Source: Nocardiopsis ganjiahuensis DSM 45031 (GTDB lineage Bacteria > Actinomycetota > Actinomycetes > Streptosporangiales > Streptosporangiaceae). Taken from it: 64,000 nt of DNA. Location: assembly GCF_000341085.1 (NCBI RefSeq), contig NZ_ANBA01000009.1, positions 744,001 to 808,000 on the forward strand. Direction: 5' to 3'. Below, in pieces: positions 54,346 to 63,846 of this stretch; the stretch's first letter is position 1, and each line of letters begins with the position of its first letter. Under the pieces are notes generated by a model. The model was given only the letters and a program-made list of their open reading frames with translations. It made no database searches and had not been told where the DNA came from. A program made the position numbers and the translations under genes.

Positions 54346-54397
54346 GGGGACAACTCTAGTCGAGATCGTCGTCACAAGGACGAAAGTTAGCGGTAAT

Positions 54398-54418
54398 CTT
54401 GCGCAAGAACTTGCAGTC
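54398..54418. promoter_or_regulatory. LacI operator before the glucosidase gene
   Basis: A perfect CTTGC/GCAAG palindrome (54398-54407) is followed by AACTTGCAGTC (54408-54418). The latter 11-mer recurs in reverse at 57702-57712 before the second binding-protein gene. CTTGCAG-type half-sites are known for MalR-like LacI regulators of actinomycetes. Confidence 0.65.
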
Positions 54419-54441
54419 GCGACAGGGAAGGACCCCCGCAG

Positions 54442-56043
54442 ATGAAGCACCAGTCGCACTGGTGGCGCGAGGCCGCCATCTACCAGATCTACGTGCGCAG
54501 CTTCGCCGACTCCAACGGGGACGGGGAGGGCGACCTGACCGGAATCCGCGAACGCCTCCCCCACCTCGCCGAGCTCGGCGTGGACGCGATCTGGCTGACC
54601 CCCTTCTACGTCTCCCCCCTGGCAGACGGCGGCTACGACGTCGCCGACTACCGTGACGTCGACCCCCGCTTCGGCACCCTCGAGGACTTCGACGCCCTCC
54701 TCTCCGCCGCCCACGACCTGGGCATCCGGATGATCATCGACGTGGTCCCCAACCACTCCTCCTCCGCGCACCGCTGGTTCCGCGAGGCCGTGGCGGCCGA
54801 GCCCGGCAGCGCCGCCCGCGCGCGCTACATCTTCCGGGACGGTCTGGGCCCCGACGGCGACGAGCCCCCCAACAACTGGAAGTCGATCTTCGGCGGCCCG
54901 GCCTGGACCCGCCTCAAGACCGCCGACGGCACCCCCGAGCAGTGGTATCTGCACCTGTTCGACGCCGAGCAGCCCGACTTCGACTGGAGCAACCAGGAGG
55001 TGCACGACGAGTTCGACGACGTCCTGCGCTTCTGGCTGGACCGGGGCGTGGACGGGTTCCGGATCGACGTCGCGCACGGCATGGTCAAGGACCCCGCGCT
55101 GCCGGACATCGACCCGGATGCCAAGGCCGACCTGCTCGACGGCAACACGTCACTGCCCTACTTCGACCAGGACGGCGTGCACGAGATCTACCGGCGCTGG
55201 TCGGGCATCGCCGCCGCCTACCCGGGCGACCGGGCCCTGGTGGCCGAGGCCTGGGTGGAGAACGCCGAGCGGGTGGCGCGCTACCTGCGCCCGGACGAGC
55301 TGCACCAGGCGTTCAACTTCGAGTACCTCACCGCTCCGTGGGACGCCGCGCGGCTGCGCGCGGTGATCGAGGGTTCGCTGGCCGCCAACGGTGCCGTGGG
55401 CGCGACCACCACGTGGGTGCTGTCCAACCACGACGTCACCCGGCACGTCACCCGCTTCGGCGGCGGCGAGCAGGGCCTGCGCCGGGCCCGTGCGGCCACC
55501 CTGCTGATGCTGGGCCTGCCCGGTTCGGTCTACCTGTACCAGGGCGAGGAGCTGGGCCTTCCCGAGGTCACCGACCTGCCGGAGGACTCCCTCCAGGACC
55601 CCACGTGGGAGCGCTCGGGCCGCACCGAGCGCGGTCGCGACGGCTGCCGTGTGCCGCTGCCCTGGGAGGGCGGGTCCGCTCCGTTCGGCTTCGGCCCCGA
55701 GGGCACCACGCCGTGGCTGCCGGTCCCCGAGGAGTGGGCGGGGCTGTCCCGCGCCGCCCAGCGCGGAGTGGCGGGTTCGACGCTGGACCTGTACACCACG
55801 GCGCTCGGGCTGCGCCGCGACCTGGACGCCCTGGGCGACGGGTCGATGAGCTGGCTGGACTCCCCCGAGGGCGTCCTGTACTTCGAACGCGAGCCGGACG
55901 TGCGGGTCGCGGTGAACCTGGGCGGCGACGCGGTCGAGCTGCCCGCGTCCGGTGAGGTCCTGGTGGCCAGCGGTCCGGGCGCCGAACTGGCCGACGGCAC
56001 GCTGTCCCTGCCCGCCGAGACCGCGGTGTGGCTGCGCGTGTGA
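54442..56043 (+). CDS. alpha-glucosidase, GH13 family
   Basis: Cytoplasmic exo-acting enzyme hydrolysing alpha-1,4/1,6 oligosaccharides. The 533-residue protein has WWREAAIYQIYVRSFADSNG, DVVPNHSS (region I), GFRIDVAHGM (region II, nucleophile Asp), VAEAWVE (region III, acid Glu) and SNHDVTRHV (region IV). There is no signal peptide. It is followed by transporter genes for malto- or isomalto-type sugars, so it should process the imported sugar. Confidence 0.93.
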   Translation: MKHQSHWWREAAIYQIYVRSFADSNGDGEGDLTGIRERLPHLAELGVDAIWLTPFYVSPLADGGYDVADYRDVDPRFGTLEDFDALLSAAHDLGIRMIIDVVPNHSSSAHRWFREAVAAEPGSAARARYIFRDGLGPDGDEPPNNWKSIFGGPAWTRLKTADGTPEQWYLHLFDAEQPDFDWSNQEVHDEFDDVLRFWLDRGVDGFRIDVAHGMVKDPALPDIDPDAKADLLDGNTSLPYFDQDGVHEIYRRWSGIAAAYPGDRALVAEAWVENAERVARYLRPDELHQAFNFEYLTAPWDAARLRAVIEGSLAANGAVGATTTWVLSNHDVTRHVTRFGGGEQGLRRARAATLLMLGLPGSVYLYQGEELGLPEVTDLPEDSLQDPTWERSGRTERGRDGCRVPLPWEGGSAPFGFGPEGTTPWLPVPEEWAGLSRAAQRGVAGSTLDLYTTALGLRRDLDALGDGSMSWLDSPEGVLYFEREPDVRVAVNLGGDAVELPASGEVLVASGPGAELADGTLSLPAETAVWLRV

Positions 56044-56258
56044 TCCGGGCGCGCCCGACCGCGCGCCCCTGACCGCGCGCTCTCCCGGAGCGCGTGCCCG
56101 GTGGTGCGCTGCGCACTCCTGCGGGCGCCGGGCGGTCCGCGTACCGCCCGGCGCCCACGTCACGAAGGACCTCTCCACCTCCCACCACTTCCTCTCATCC
56201 GCGGGGAGCTCTCCCGCCCGTACGAGCCGGGCCCCGCCCGTCATCCCTGGAGACCGCC

Positions 56259-57488
56259 ATGAGGTCACTCATCCCCCTGTGCTCGATGGCCCTGGTGCTT
56301 GCCCTGACAGCCTGTTCCACCCCCGAGGAGGTCGACGACTACTCCTCCGTGCCGCTGACCATCTGGGCCGACGAGGAACGCGCCCAGGCCATGCGGACCT
56401 TCGCCGAGGCCTTCGCCCGCGACGCCAACCGCCAGGTGGAGGTGATCGTGGTGGACCACGAGGAGCTGCGCGCCAGCTTCCTGAGCTCGCACGCCACCGG
56501 GCTGGGCCCGGACCTGCTCGTGGGCCCGCACGACTGGACCGGTGAGCTGGCCTCGGCCGGAGCGATCGTCCCGGTCGGTCTGGACGCCGAGGACGCCGAG
56601 CTGTTCTCGCCGGGCGCCCTGGCCGCGGTCAGCTACGAGGGCCAGGCCCACGGGGTGCCCTACGCCACCGAGAACCTGGCGCTGTTCCGCAACACGGATC
56701 TGGTCCCGGAGGCGCCGACCTCGCTGGAGGACATGCTGGAGACCGGTGCGGGCCTGGTGGACTCGGGTTCCGTCGACCAGGCGCTGAGCCTCCAGGTGGG
56801 CGAGGAGGGCGACGCCTACCACATCCACCCGTTCTTCACCTCGGCCGGCGGCTACCTGTTCGGCGAGGACGAGTCGGGCGGCCCCGACCCCACGGACCTG
56901 GGGGTGGCCGCACCGGAGTCGATCGCCGCCTTCGAGCTGCTGGCGGAGCTCGGGGAGGACGGTTCCGGAGTGCTGACCCGGTCCACCGACTCGGTCAACG
57001 CGACCTCCCTGTTCACCTCGGGAGAGGCCCCGTTCCTGGTCAGCGGACCGTGGAGTGTGGCGGCGGCCCAGGAGTCGGAGGTGCCCTTCGCGGTGGACCC
57101 GGTGCCGTCGTTCGCCGAGGGCGCCGAGGCCCGGCCGCTGATCGGCGTCCAGGCCTTCTTCGTCGCCTCCGGTGCCAGCGACCCGGAGCTGGCGGAGAAC
57201 CTCGCCCGGGTGTTCCTGGAGGACCCCGAGCTCTCGGTGATCCTGTACGAGGCGGACCCCCGGGTGCCCGCGTTGGACGAGGCGCTCCGGATGGTCACCG
57301 ACCAGGACCCGAACCTGGAGGCCTTCCAGCGCGCGGGTGAGGCCGGCCTGCCGATGCCCGCCATCCCCGAGATGGAGGCGGTGTGGAGCCCGTTCTCGCA
57401 GGCCAGCGCGGACATCATCGGTGGAGCCGACCCCGCCGAGGCCCTGATGGAGGCCGAACGGCTGATCCTCGAGAGCTTCGAGGAGTAG
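56259..57488 (+). CDS. sugar ABC transporter substrate-binding lipoprotein (copy 1)
   Basis: A 409-residue maltose-type binding protein. The signal peptide ends in a lipobox (ALTAC), so it is a lipoprotein. The mature part has PLTIWADEERAQAMRTFAE, GPDLLVGPHDWTGELAS, FRNTDLVPEAPTSLEDML and TSAGGYLFGEDESG. It shares the whole layout with the next gene (for example the AGGYLFG and DWTG segments), so the two come from a duplication. GGAG lies 7 nt before ATG 56259. The 215 bp before it hold no gene. Confidence 0.9.
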   Translation: MRSLIPLCSMALVLALTACSTPEEVDDYSSVPLTIWADEERAQAMRTFAEAFARDANRQVEVIVVDHEELRASFLSSHATGLGPDLLVGPHDWTGELASAGAIVPVGLDAEDAELFSPGALAAVSYEGQAHGVPYATENLALFRNTDLVPEAPTSLEDMLETGAGLVDSGSVDQALSLQVGEEGDAYHIHPFFTSAGGYLFGEDESGGPDPTDLGVAAPESIAAFELLAELGEDGSGVLTRSTDSVNATSLFTSGEAPFLVSGPWSVAAAQESEVPFAVDPVPSFAEGAEARPLIGVQAFFVASGASDPELAENLARVFLEDPELSVILYEADPRVPALDEALRMVTDQDPNLEAFQRAGEAGLPMPAIPEMEAVWSPFSQASADIIGGADPAEALMEAERLILESFEE

Positions 57489-57682
57489 GCCGCTCCGGGG
57501 AGCCGGCCGTTCCGGGCCCGCCCCCGGACGAGCTCCGGCCCGGGCGCGCGGTCCGCACGTGTCCCGCCCCGGGACCAAGGGCCGGACGAGCACGGCTTCC
57601 TCACGCAGAGCAAGGATGACGGAACCCTCCGAAACAGGCCGCCCATCTGTTTCCAGGGTGTTTCCACATCTTTATCCAGTGC

Positions 57683-57712
57683 GACTGCAAAGCCTTTCAA
57701 AGACTGCAAGTT
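57683..57712. promoter_or_regulatory. LacI half-sites upstream of the second binding-protein gene
   Basis: GACTGCAAAG (57683-57692) and GACTGCAAGTT (57702-57712) are direct repeats with a 19-bp period. The second is the exact reverse complement of the 11-mer at 54408-54418. The rest of the 326-bp gap has no gene. This implies a separate, LacI-controlled promoter for the transporter part. Confidence 0.6.
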
Positions 57713-57814
57713 ATTGCTAACGTCACATCACCACGCATGCCCGCAACGGACCCGGTCCCGCCGGTGAACCGCATGCACGACCCCCTTCGACAGGCCTCCC
57801 GGAAGGAAGACACC

Positions 57815-59062
57815 ATGAGATCCCGCAGCGCGTCAGCGGTCGCAGGTATCGCCGCGATCGCACTTATGGCGACAGCGTGCAGCAGCGACGACTCGGACGG
57901 AGGCGGCGAAGGCACCGCAGAGGGCACGCTCGTCATCTGGTCCGACCCCGAGCGCGCCGACGCCATCCAGGGCGCGGCCGCCGAGTTCGCCGAGGCCAAC
58001 GGCATCGAGGTGGACGTCCAGGGCCTGGCCTTCGACGACATCCAGGGCGACCTGCTCAACGCCCACCAGGCCGGCAACGCCCCCGACGTCTTCATCGGCG
58101 CGCACGACTGGACCGGCAACCTGGTCCGCAACGGCGCCGTCTCCCCGGTCGAGCTCACCGGCGACCAGGCCGGCGGCGTGGACGAGACCGCCGTCGAGGC
58201 GCTCTCCTTCGACGGTCAGCTCTTCGGCGTCCCGTACTCGCAGGAGAACATCTTCCTGCTGCGCAACACCGAACTGGCCCCCGACGCCCCGGAGACCTTC
58301 GAGGAGCTCGTCGAGGTCGGCACCGAGCTCAAGGAGGCGGGTGACACCAGTGAGGTCCTCGCCATGGCGGTGGGCCAGGAGGGCGAGCCCTTCCGGATGA
58401 ACGCCCTGTTCACCTCCGCGGGCGGCTACCTGTTCGGGCAGGACGACACCGGCACCTGGGACCCCTCGGACCTGGGTGTGGGCTCGGACGAGTCCATCGC
58501 GGCCATGGAGAAGATCGCCGAGTACGGCGAGGAGGGCGAGGGGGTGCTGCGCCGCTCCATCGACACCGAGAACGACGCCAACCTCTTCTACGAGGAGGAG
58601 GCCCCCTTCTTCATCGCCGGTCCGTGGAACCTCGGTGACGCCAACGAGGCGGGCATCGACTTCGAGATCAGCCCCATCCCCGGCTTCGAGGGCGAGCAGG
58701 CGGCCAGCCCCTACATCGGCTACCACGCCTTCTTCGTCACCGAGGGCAGCGACAACAGCGCCCTAGCGCAGGAGTTCGTGACCAACTACGTCACCTCCAC
58801 CGACTTCATCCTCAGCCTCTACGAGGCCGACCCGCGCACCCCGGTGCAGACCGAGGCCCTGGAGACCGTCTCGGCCGACGACCCCAACATCGCCGCCATC
58901 GCCGAGGCCGGCGCCGACGGCATGCCCATGCCGTCCATCCCCGAGATGGGTGAGACCTGGGAGCCGCTGGGCCAGGCCCAGGCGCAGGCGATCTCCGGCG
59001 GAGACGTCCGCGAGGCCATGGAGGCCGCCCACAACACCATCGCCGAGCAGATCGGCGAGTAG
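57815..59062 (+). CDS. sugar ABC transporter substrate-binding lipoprotein (copy 2)
   Basis: A 415-residue maltose/maltodextrin-type binding protein with a signal peptide and cysteine (MATAC) for lipidation. Segments: TLVIWSDPERADAIQGAAAE, APDVFIGAHDWTGNLV, GVPYSQENIFLLRNTEL, TSAGGYLFGQDDTG, IAGPWNLGDANEAG. An AAGGAAG lies 7 nt before ATG 57815. Its TAG stop overlaps the GTG of the malF-like permease by one base, so this copy is the one directly linked to the permeases. Confidence 0.92.
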   Translation: MRSRSASAVAGIAAIALMATACSSDDSDGGGEGTAEGTLVIWSDPERADAIQGAAAEFAEANGIEVDVQGLAFDDIQGDLLNAHQAGNAPDVFIGAHDWTGNLVRNGAVSPVELTGDQAGGVDETAVEALSFDGQLFGVPYSQENIFLLRNTELAPDAPETFEELVEVGTELKEAGDTSEVLAMAVGQEGEPFRMNALFTSAGGYLFGQDDTGTWDPSDLGVGSDESIAAMEKIAEYGEEGEGVLRRSIDTENDANLFYEEEAPFFIAGPWNLGDANEAGIDFEISPIPGFEGEQAASPYIGYHAFFVTEGSDNSALAQEFVTNYVTSTDFILSLYEADPRTPVQTEALETVSADDPNIAAIAEAGADGMPMPSIPEMGETWEPLGQAQAQAISGGDVREAMEAAHNTIAEQIGE

Positions 59063-60681
59063 TGGTGGCCTCTCCCAGCCCCGACAGTGCGGGCGCCCCC
59101 TCCCCGGGGGCGCCCGCCCGTCCGCCGCTGCCCGGGGGCCGGTTCGCCGCCAACGGGTCCGTCGTCGGCCAACTCGTGAAGATCGGCCTGCTCAGCCTGT
59201 TCACCGCCCTCGGCGTCTGGGCGGCCCTGCCGCTGTACGTGGCGGGCAACTGGTGGGGCATCGGCCTGGTCGTCGCGGTGGTCGCCCTGGTCTACTACGT
59301 CTACCTGTCCAAACGCACCGTCCCGGCGAAGTACCTGGTGCCGGGCGTGGTGTTCCTCCTGGCCTTCCAGATCCTTCCGGTGCTCTACACGATGAGCACG
59401 TCGGTGACCAACCTCAGCGACGGCCACCGGGGAGACAAGGACCGGGCGATCGCGGCCATCGAGGCCTTCTCGGTCACCCGGGACCCCGACTCCCCGGAGT
59501 ACGTGCTCACCGTCGCCACCACCGGCGCCCCCGACACCGGTGAGCTGGTCTTCCTGCTCACCGACGCCGAGGGCAACGCCTACGCGGGCACCGAGGAGGG
59601 GTTGAGCGACCTCAGCGGCGCCGACGTCGACGCGGCCGGGAAGGTCACCGAGGCGTTCGGGTACACGCTCCTCAGCCCCGCCGAGGTGAACGCGCGCAGC
59701 GACGAACTCCAGGAGTTCGCGGTCCCCACCGGGGACGGCGCGGGCATCCGCTCCAGCGGGCTGTCGAGCGCCTTCGAGGGCAGTGCCGTCCGGGTCTACG
59801 ACGAGGCCTGCGACTGCATCACCGACTCCGAGACCGGTGAGGTCTACACGGCCGACAACGACCGCGGCGCCTTCTACAACGAGGACGGCCAGCGGATCGC
59901 ACAGGGCTGGCAGGTGGGTGTCGGGCTCGACAACTTCGCCCGCTTCCTGCTCAACCCGACCTTCGCCGGCTCGTTCTTCGGCATCCTGCTGTGGAACGTG
60001 GTCTTCGCCGTCGCCGTCACCGGTCTGGTGTTCGTGGTGGGTCTGGCGATCGCCCTGACCCTGCACGTGCCGAGGATGCGCGGCAAGGTGCTCTACCGGA
60101 TCCTGGTGGTCCTGCCGTACGCCATGAGCTCGTTGGCCATGTACCTGCTGTGGCGGGACATGTTCAACACCGACTTCGGTCTGTTCAACCGGATGCTCGG
60201 TCTCCAGGTCGACTGGTTGGGCGACGTGTGGACGGCCCGGGCCGCCGTCGTCCTGGCCAACGTGTGGCTGGGCTACCCGTACATGTTCCTGGTGGCCACC
60301 GGGGCGCTGCAGGCCATCCCGCGGGAGCTGGGACAGGCCGCGCAGATCGACGGCGCGGGGCCGTGGCAGGCCTTCCGGCACGTCACCCTGCCGCTGCTGA
60401 TGGTCGCCATGACCCCGATCCTCATCGCCACGTTCGCGTTCAACTTCAACAACTTCAACGCGGTGTGGCTGATCACCAAGGGCGGACCGTTCTCGCCGGA
60501 CAACCCGACGGCCGGCGGCACGGACCTGCTCATCACCTACACCTACCGGCTGGCCTTCAACGAGGCCACGGCCCAGTACGGGTACGCGGCGGCGTTGTCG
60601 GTGATGATCTTCCTGATCGTCTCGGCGATCTCCATCGTCAGCCTCAGCCGGAGCAAGGCCCTCAAGGAGGTGGACCGATGA
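59062..60681 (+). CDS. sugar ABC transporter permease, MalF type
   Basis: A 539-residue permease. Two or three N-terminal membrane segments are followed by a large extracytoplasmic P2-like insert (about 120-285), as in MalF. The transmembrane core follows with the EAA loop PRELGQAAQIDGAGPWQAF and HVTLPLLMVAMTPIL. The MalF-type insert contacts the binding protein in E. coli. It overlaps the next permease gene by 4 bp. No ATPase gene is present, so the multi-purpose MsiK-like ATPase of actinomycetes would be used. Confidence 0.92.
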   Translation: MVASPSPDSAGAPSPGAPARPPLPGGRFAANGSVVGQLVKIGLLSLFTALGVWAALPLYVAGNWWGIGLVVAVVALVYYVYLSKRTVPAKYLVPGVVFLLAFQILPVLYTMSTSVTNLSDGHRGDKDRAIAAIEAFSVTRDPDSPEYVLTVATTGAPDTGELVFLLTDAEGNAYAGTEEGLSDLSGADVDAAGKVTEAFGYTLLSPAEVNARSDELQEFAVPTGDGAGIRSSGLSSAFEGSAVRVYDEACDCITDSETGEVYTADNDRGAFYNEDGQRIAQGWQVGVGLDNFARFLLNPTFAGSFFGILLWNVVFAVAVTGLVFVVGLAIALTLHVPRMRGKVLYRILVVLPYAMSSLAMYLLWRDMFNTDFGLFNRMLGLQVDWLGDVWTARAAVVLANVWLGYPYMFLVATGALQAIPRELGQAAQIDGAGPWQAFRHVTLPLLMVAMTPILIATFAFNFNNFNAVWLITKGGPFSPDNPTAGGTDLLITYTYRLAFNEATAQYGYAAALSVMIFLIVSAISIVSLSRSKALKEVDR

Positions 60682-61583
60682 CGGTCGGCGTTTCCGAGGC
60701 GGTACGCACGCCCTACCGCCGCAGCGGCGGCACCCGGTTCTCGCTGTGGGCCAGGCGGCTGGGCTGGCGCCACGCGGTCATGTGGGTGGTCGTGGCCTTC
60801 GCGATCTTCCCCGTGCTGTTCGTGGTCTCCGCCGCGCTCAACCCGCTCGGCACCCTGAGCAGCGCGCAGCTGTGGCCGACCGGCGCGAGCCTGGCCAACG
60901 CCCGGGACCTGTTCCGGAACACGCCCTTCACCACCTGGTACGCGAACTCGCTGTTCTTCGCGCTCACCAACGCGGCGGTGACGGTGCTGCTCTCGGCGCT
61001 GGCGGCCTACACGTTCAGCCGGATGCGGTTCAAGGGGCGGCGGGTGGGCCTGATCGGCCTGCTCATCATCCAGATGTTCCCGCAGTTCCTGGCGATCGTG
61101 GCGATCTACCTGATGTTCTCCAACATCGGTGAGCTCTACCCGGTGATCGGCTTCGACACCCGCTGGGGTCTGCTGCTGGTCTACCTGGGCGGCGCGCTGA
61201 GCATCAACACGTGGCTGATGAAGGGCTTCTTCGACACCGTTCCGAAGGAGCTGGACGAGTCCGCGCAGATCGACGGCGCCACCCACGCCCAGGTGTTCTT
61301 CCGGATCATGCTGCCGCTGGTGACCCCGGTGCTGGCGATCGTGGCGCTGCTGGTGTTCATCTCCACCATCAACGAGTTCCTGATGGCCAGCGTGTTCCTG
61401 CGGGACACCGACGCGAAGACGCTGGGCCTGGGGCTGTACCAACTGGTGGCCTCGCAGCGCAACGCCAACTTCGGGATGTTCGCGGTGGGCGCGCTGATGC
61501 TGTCCCTGCCCACGCTGATCGTGTTCTGGTTCCTCCAGCGCTACATCAGCGAGGGGCTGACCGCCGGAGCGGTCAAGGGCTAG
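60678..61583 (+). CDS. sugar ABC transporter permease, MalG type
   Basis: A 301-residue permease with six membrane segments and the EAA loop PKELDESAQIDGATHAQVFF followed by RIMLPLVTPVLAIV. The N-terminus (RRLGWRHAVMWVVVAFAIFP) is the usual first segment. ATG overlaps the malF stop (ATGA). It ends the cluster, with a terminator at 61641. Confidence 0.93.
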   Translation: MTVGVSEAVRTPYRRSGGTRFSLWARRLGWRHAVMWVVVAFAIFPVLFVVSAALNPLGTLSSAQLWPTGASLANARDLFRNTPFTTWYANSLFFALTNAAVTVLLSALAAYTFSRMRFKGRRVGLIGLLIIQMFPQFLAIVAIYLMFSNIGELYPVIGFDTRWGLLLVYLGGALSINTWLMKGFFDTVPKELDESAQIDGATHAQVFFRIMLPLVTPVLAIVALLVFISTINEFLMASVFLRDTDAKTLGLGLYQLVASQRNANFGMFAVGALMLSLPTLIVFWFLQRYISEGLTAGAVKG

Positions 61584-61640
61584 CCCTCGCGGGTTCCGGG
61601 CGCCCGAACACCGAGCGAAGCGGAACTCGAGAACAGCACT

Positions 61641-61670
61641 GAGGGGCGCTCCCGTACGGGGGCGCCCCTC
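61641..61670. terminator. terminator between malG-like gene and convergent lepA
   Basis: GAGGGGCGC-type arms around a GTACGG loop (61641-61670) pair over at least 8 GC-rich bases plus inner pairs, between two convergent genes. Confidence 0.7.
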
Positions 61671-61719
61671 CTTCGTCGTGCACCGGCCCGGGCGACGGTG
61701 TGCCGCCCGGGCCCGGTCA

Positions 61720-63561
61720 CTACTTCTTCTTCTTGTCCTCGGCACCGGAGCTGTCGGTGGACAGCGCGGAGATGAAGGCCTCCTGGGGCACCTCGACCCG
61801 GCCGACCATCTTCATCCGCTTCTTGCCCTCCTTCTGCTTCTCCAGCAGCTTGCGCTTACGGCTGATGTCGCCGCCGTAGCACTTGGAGAGCACGTCCTTG
61901 CGGATGGCGCGGATGTTCTCACGGGCGATGACACGGGCGCCGATGGCGGCCTGGATCGGCACCTCGTACTGCTGCCGCGGGATGAGCTCGCGCAGCTTCT
62001 TGGTCATCTCGACGCCGTAGGGGTAGGCCTTCTCCTTGTGGACGATCGCGGAGAACGCGTCGACCGCCTCGCCCTGGAGGAGGATGTCGACCTTGACGAG
62101 GTCGGCCTGCTGCTCACCGATGGGCTCGTAGTCCAGGGAGGCGTAACCCTTGGTCCGGGACTTGAGGGCGTCGAAGAAGTCGAAGACGATCTCCGCCATG
62201 GGGAGGGTGTACCGCATCTCCACGCGGTCCTCGGACAGGTAGTCCATGCCCTGGAGCTCGCCGCGGCGCTCCTGGCACAGCTCCATGATCTGACCGATGT
62301 GGTCGGAGGGGCTGAGCACGGTGGCCTTGACCATCGGCTCGTAGATCGCGTCGATCTTGCCGGTGGGGAACTCGCTGGGGTTGGTCACCACGTGCTCGGC
62401 GCCGTCCTCCATGTCCACGCGGTAGATCACGTTGGGCGCGGTGGAGATGAGGTCGAGGTTGAACTCGCGCTCCAGGCGGGCCCGGGTGATCTCCAGGTGG
62501 AGCAGGCCGAGGAACCCGCAGCGGAAACCGAAGCCCAGGGCGGCGGAGGTCTCCGGCTCGAAGGCCAGGGCCGCGTCGTTGAGCTGGAGCTTCTCCAGGG
62601 CGTCGCGGAGCACCGGGTAGTCGGTGCCCTCGATCGGGTACAGGCCCGAGAACACCATCGGCTTGGGTTCCTGGTAGCCGCCGAGCATCTCCGTGGCGGG
62701 CTTGTTCAGGGTGGTGATGGTGTCACCGACCTTGGACTGCCGCACGTCCTTCACACCGGTGATGATGTAGCCGACCTCGCCCACGCCCAGACCCAGGCTC
62801 TTGGTCGGCTCCGGCGAGCTGACCCCGATCTCCAGGATCTCGTGGGAGGCCTTGGTGGACATCATCTGGATGCGCTCGCGCGGGCTGAGGTGGCCGTCGA
62901 TGACCCGCACGTAGGTGACCACACCGCGGTAGGTGTCGTAGACCGAGTCGAAGATCATCGCGCGGGCGGGAGCGTCGGCGTCACCGACCGGCGCGGGGAT
63001 CTGGTTGACGATCTCGTTGAGGAGCTCCTCGACGCCCTCGCCGGTCTTGGCGCTGACCTTGAGCACGTCGGAGGGCTCGCAGCCGATGATCCCGGCGATC
63101 TCCTCGGCGTACTTCTCGGGCTGGGCCGCGGGAAGGTCGATCTTGTTGAGGACGGGGATGATCGTGAGGTCGTTGTCCAGCGCCATGTAGAGGTTGGCGA
63201 GGGTCTGGGCCTCGATGCCCTGCGCGGCGTCGACCAGCAGGACCGCGCCCTCACAGGCGGCCAGGGAACGCGACACCTCGTAGGTGAAGTCGACGTGCCC
63301 GGGGGTGTCGATGAGGTCGAGCGTGTACGTCTTGTCGTCCAGGGCGGTGAACGGGATGCGCACGGCCTGCGACTTGATCGTGATGCCGCGTTCGCGCTCG
63401 ATGTCCATGCGGTCCAGGTACTGGGCACGCATCTGGCGGTCCTCGACGACCCCGGTGATCTGGAGCATCCGGTCGGCCAGCGTCGACTTGCCATGGTCGA
63501 TGTGCGCGATGATGCAGAAGTTGCGGATCAGCGCGGGATCGGTCCAGTTCGGCTGTGCCAC
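61720..63561 (-). CDS. lepA: translation factor LepA (EF4)
   Basis: Ribosome-associated GTPase that back-translocates or aids ribosome assembly. The 613-residue protein has [18 protein letters not shown] (G1), [10 protein letters not shown] (G2), DTPGHVDF (G3), NKIDLP (G4) and the LepA-specific C-terminal domain with [43 protein letters not shown] at 63561 has GGAG 5 nt upstream and gives the normal N-terminus. Lys-rich end (EDKKKK). Confidence 0.97.
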   Translation of the reverse strand: MAQPNWTDPALIRNFCIIAHIDHGKSTLADRMLQITGVVEDRQMRAQYLDRMDIERERGITIKSQAVRIPFTALDDKTYTLDLIDTPGHVDFTYEVSRSLAACEGAVLLVDAAQGIEAQTLANLYMALDNDLTIIPVLNKIDLPAAQPEKYAEEIAGIIGCEPSDVLKVSAKTGEGVEELLNEIVNQIPAPVGDADAPARAMIFDSVYDTYRGVVTYVRVIDGHLSPRERIQMMSTKASHEILEIGVSSPEPTKSLGLGVGEVGYIITGVKDVRQSKVGDTITTLNKPATEMLGGYQEPKPMVFSGLYPIEGTDYPVLRDALEKLQLNDAALAFEPETSAALGFGFRCGFLGLLHLEITRARLEREFNLDLISTAPNVIYRVDMEDGAEHVVTNPSEFPTGKIDAIYEPMVKATVLSPSDHIGQIMELCQERRGELQGMDYLSEDRVEMRYTLPMAEIVFDFFDALKSRTKGYASLDYEPIGEQQADLVKVDILLQGEAVDAFSAIVHKEKAYPYGVEMTKKLRELIPRQQYEVPIQAAIGARVIARENIRAIRKDVLSKCYGGDISRKRKLLEKQKEGKKRMKMVGRVEVPQEAFISALSTDSSGAEDKKKK

Positions 63562-63846
63562 CGTGCTCCGTTCACAGGGTTGGGTTCGGGTCGTGTGCGC
63601 CTGAGGTGGCGCCGCCCTGCCGGGGCCCGGCGGTGTACTCACCGGTCTGCCCACGGCATCGTCCATCATCCCACGGCGCCGGCACCGTCCTCACCGGATG
63701 TGGCCGGGTCGGATACGGCAGTATGGGCGCGAGCGCGGGACTTGTGTCCAGATTATGCGACCTGGGACCGGGAACGGGCGTCGCGGGTGCCGGGTGACGT
63801 GGACGCCGGACGGTACGGGTGCCGAACGAGAACGGGTGGCGTACGG

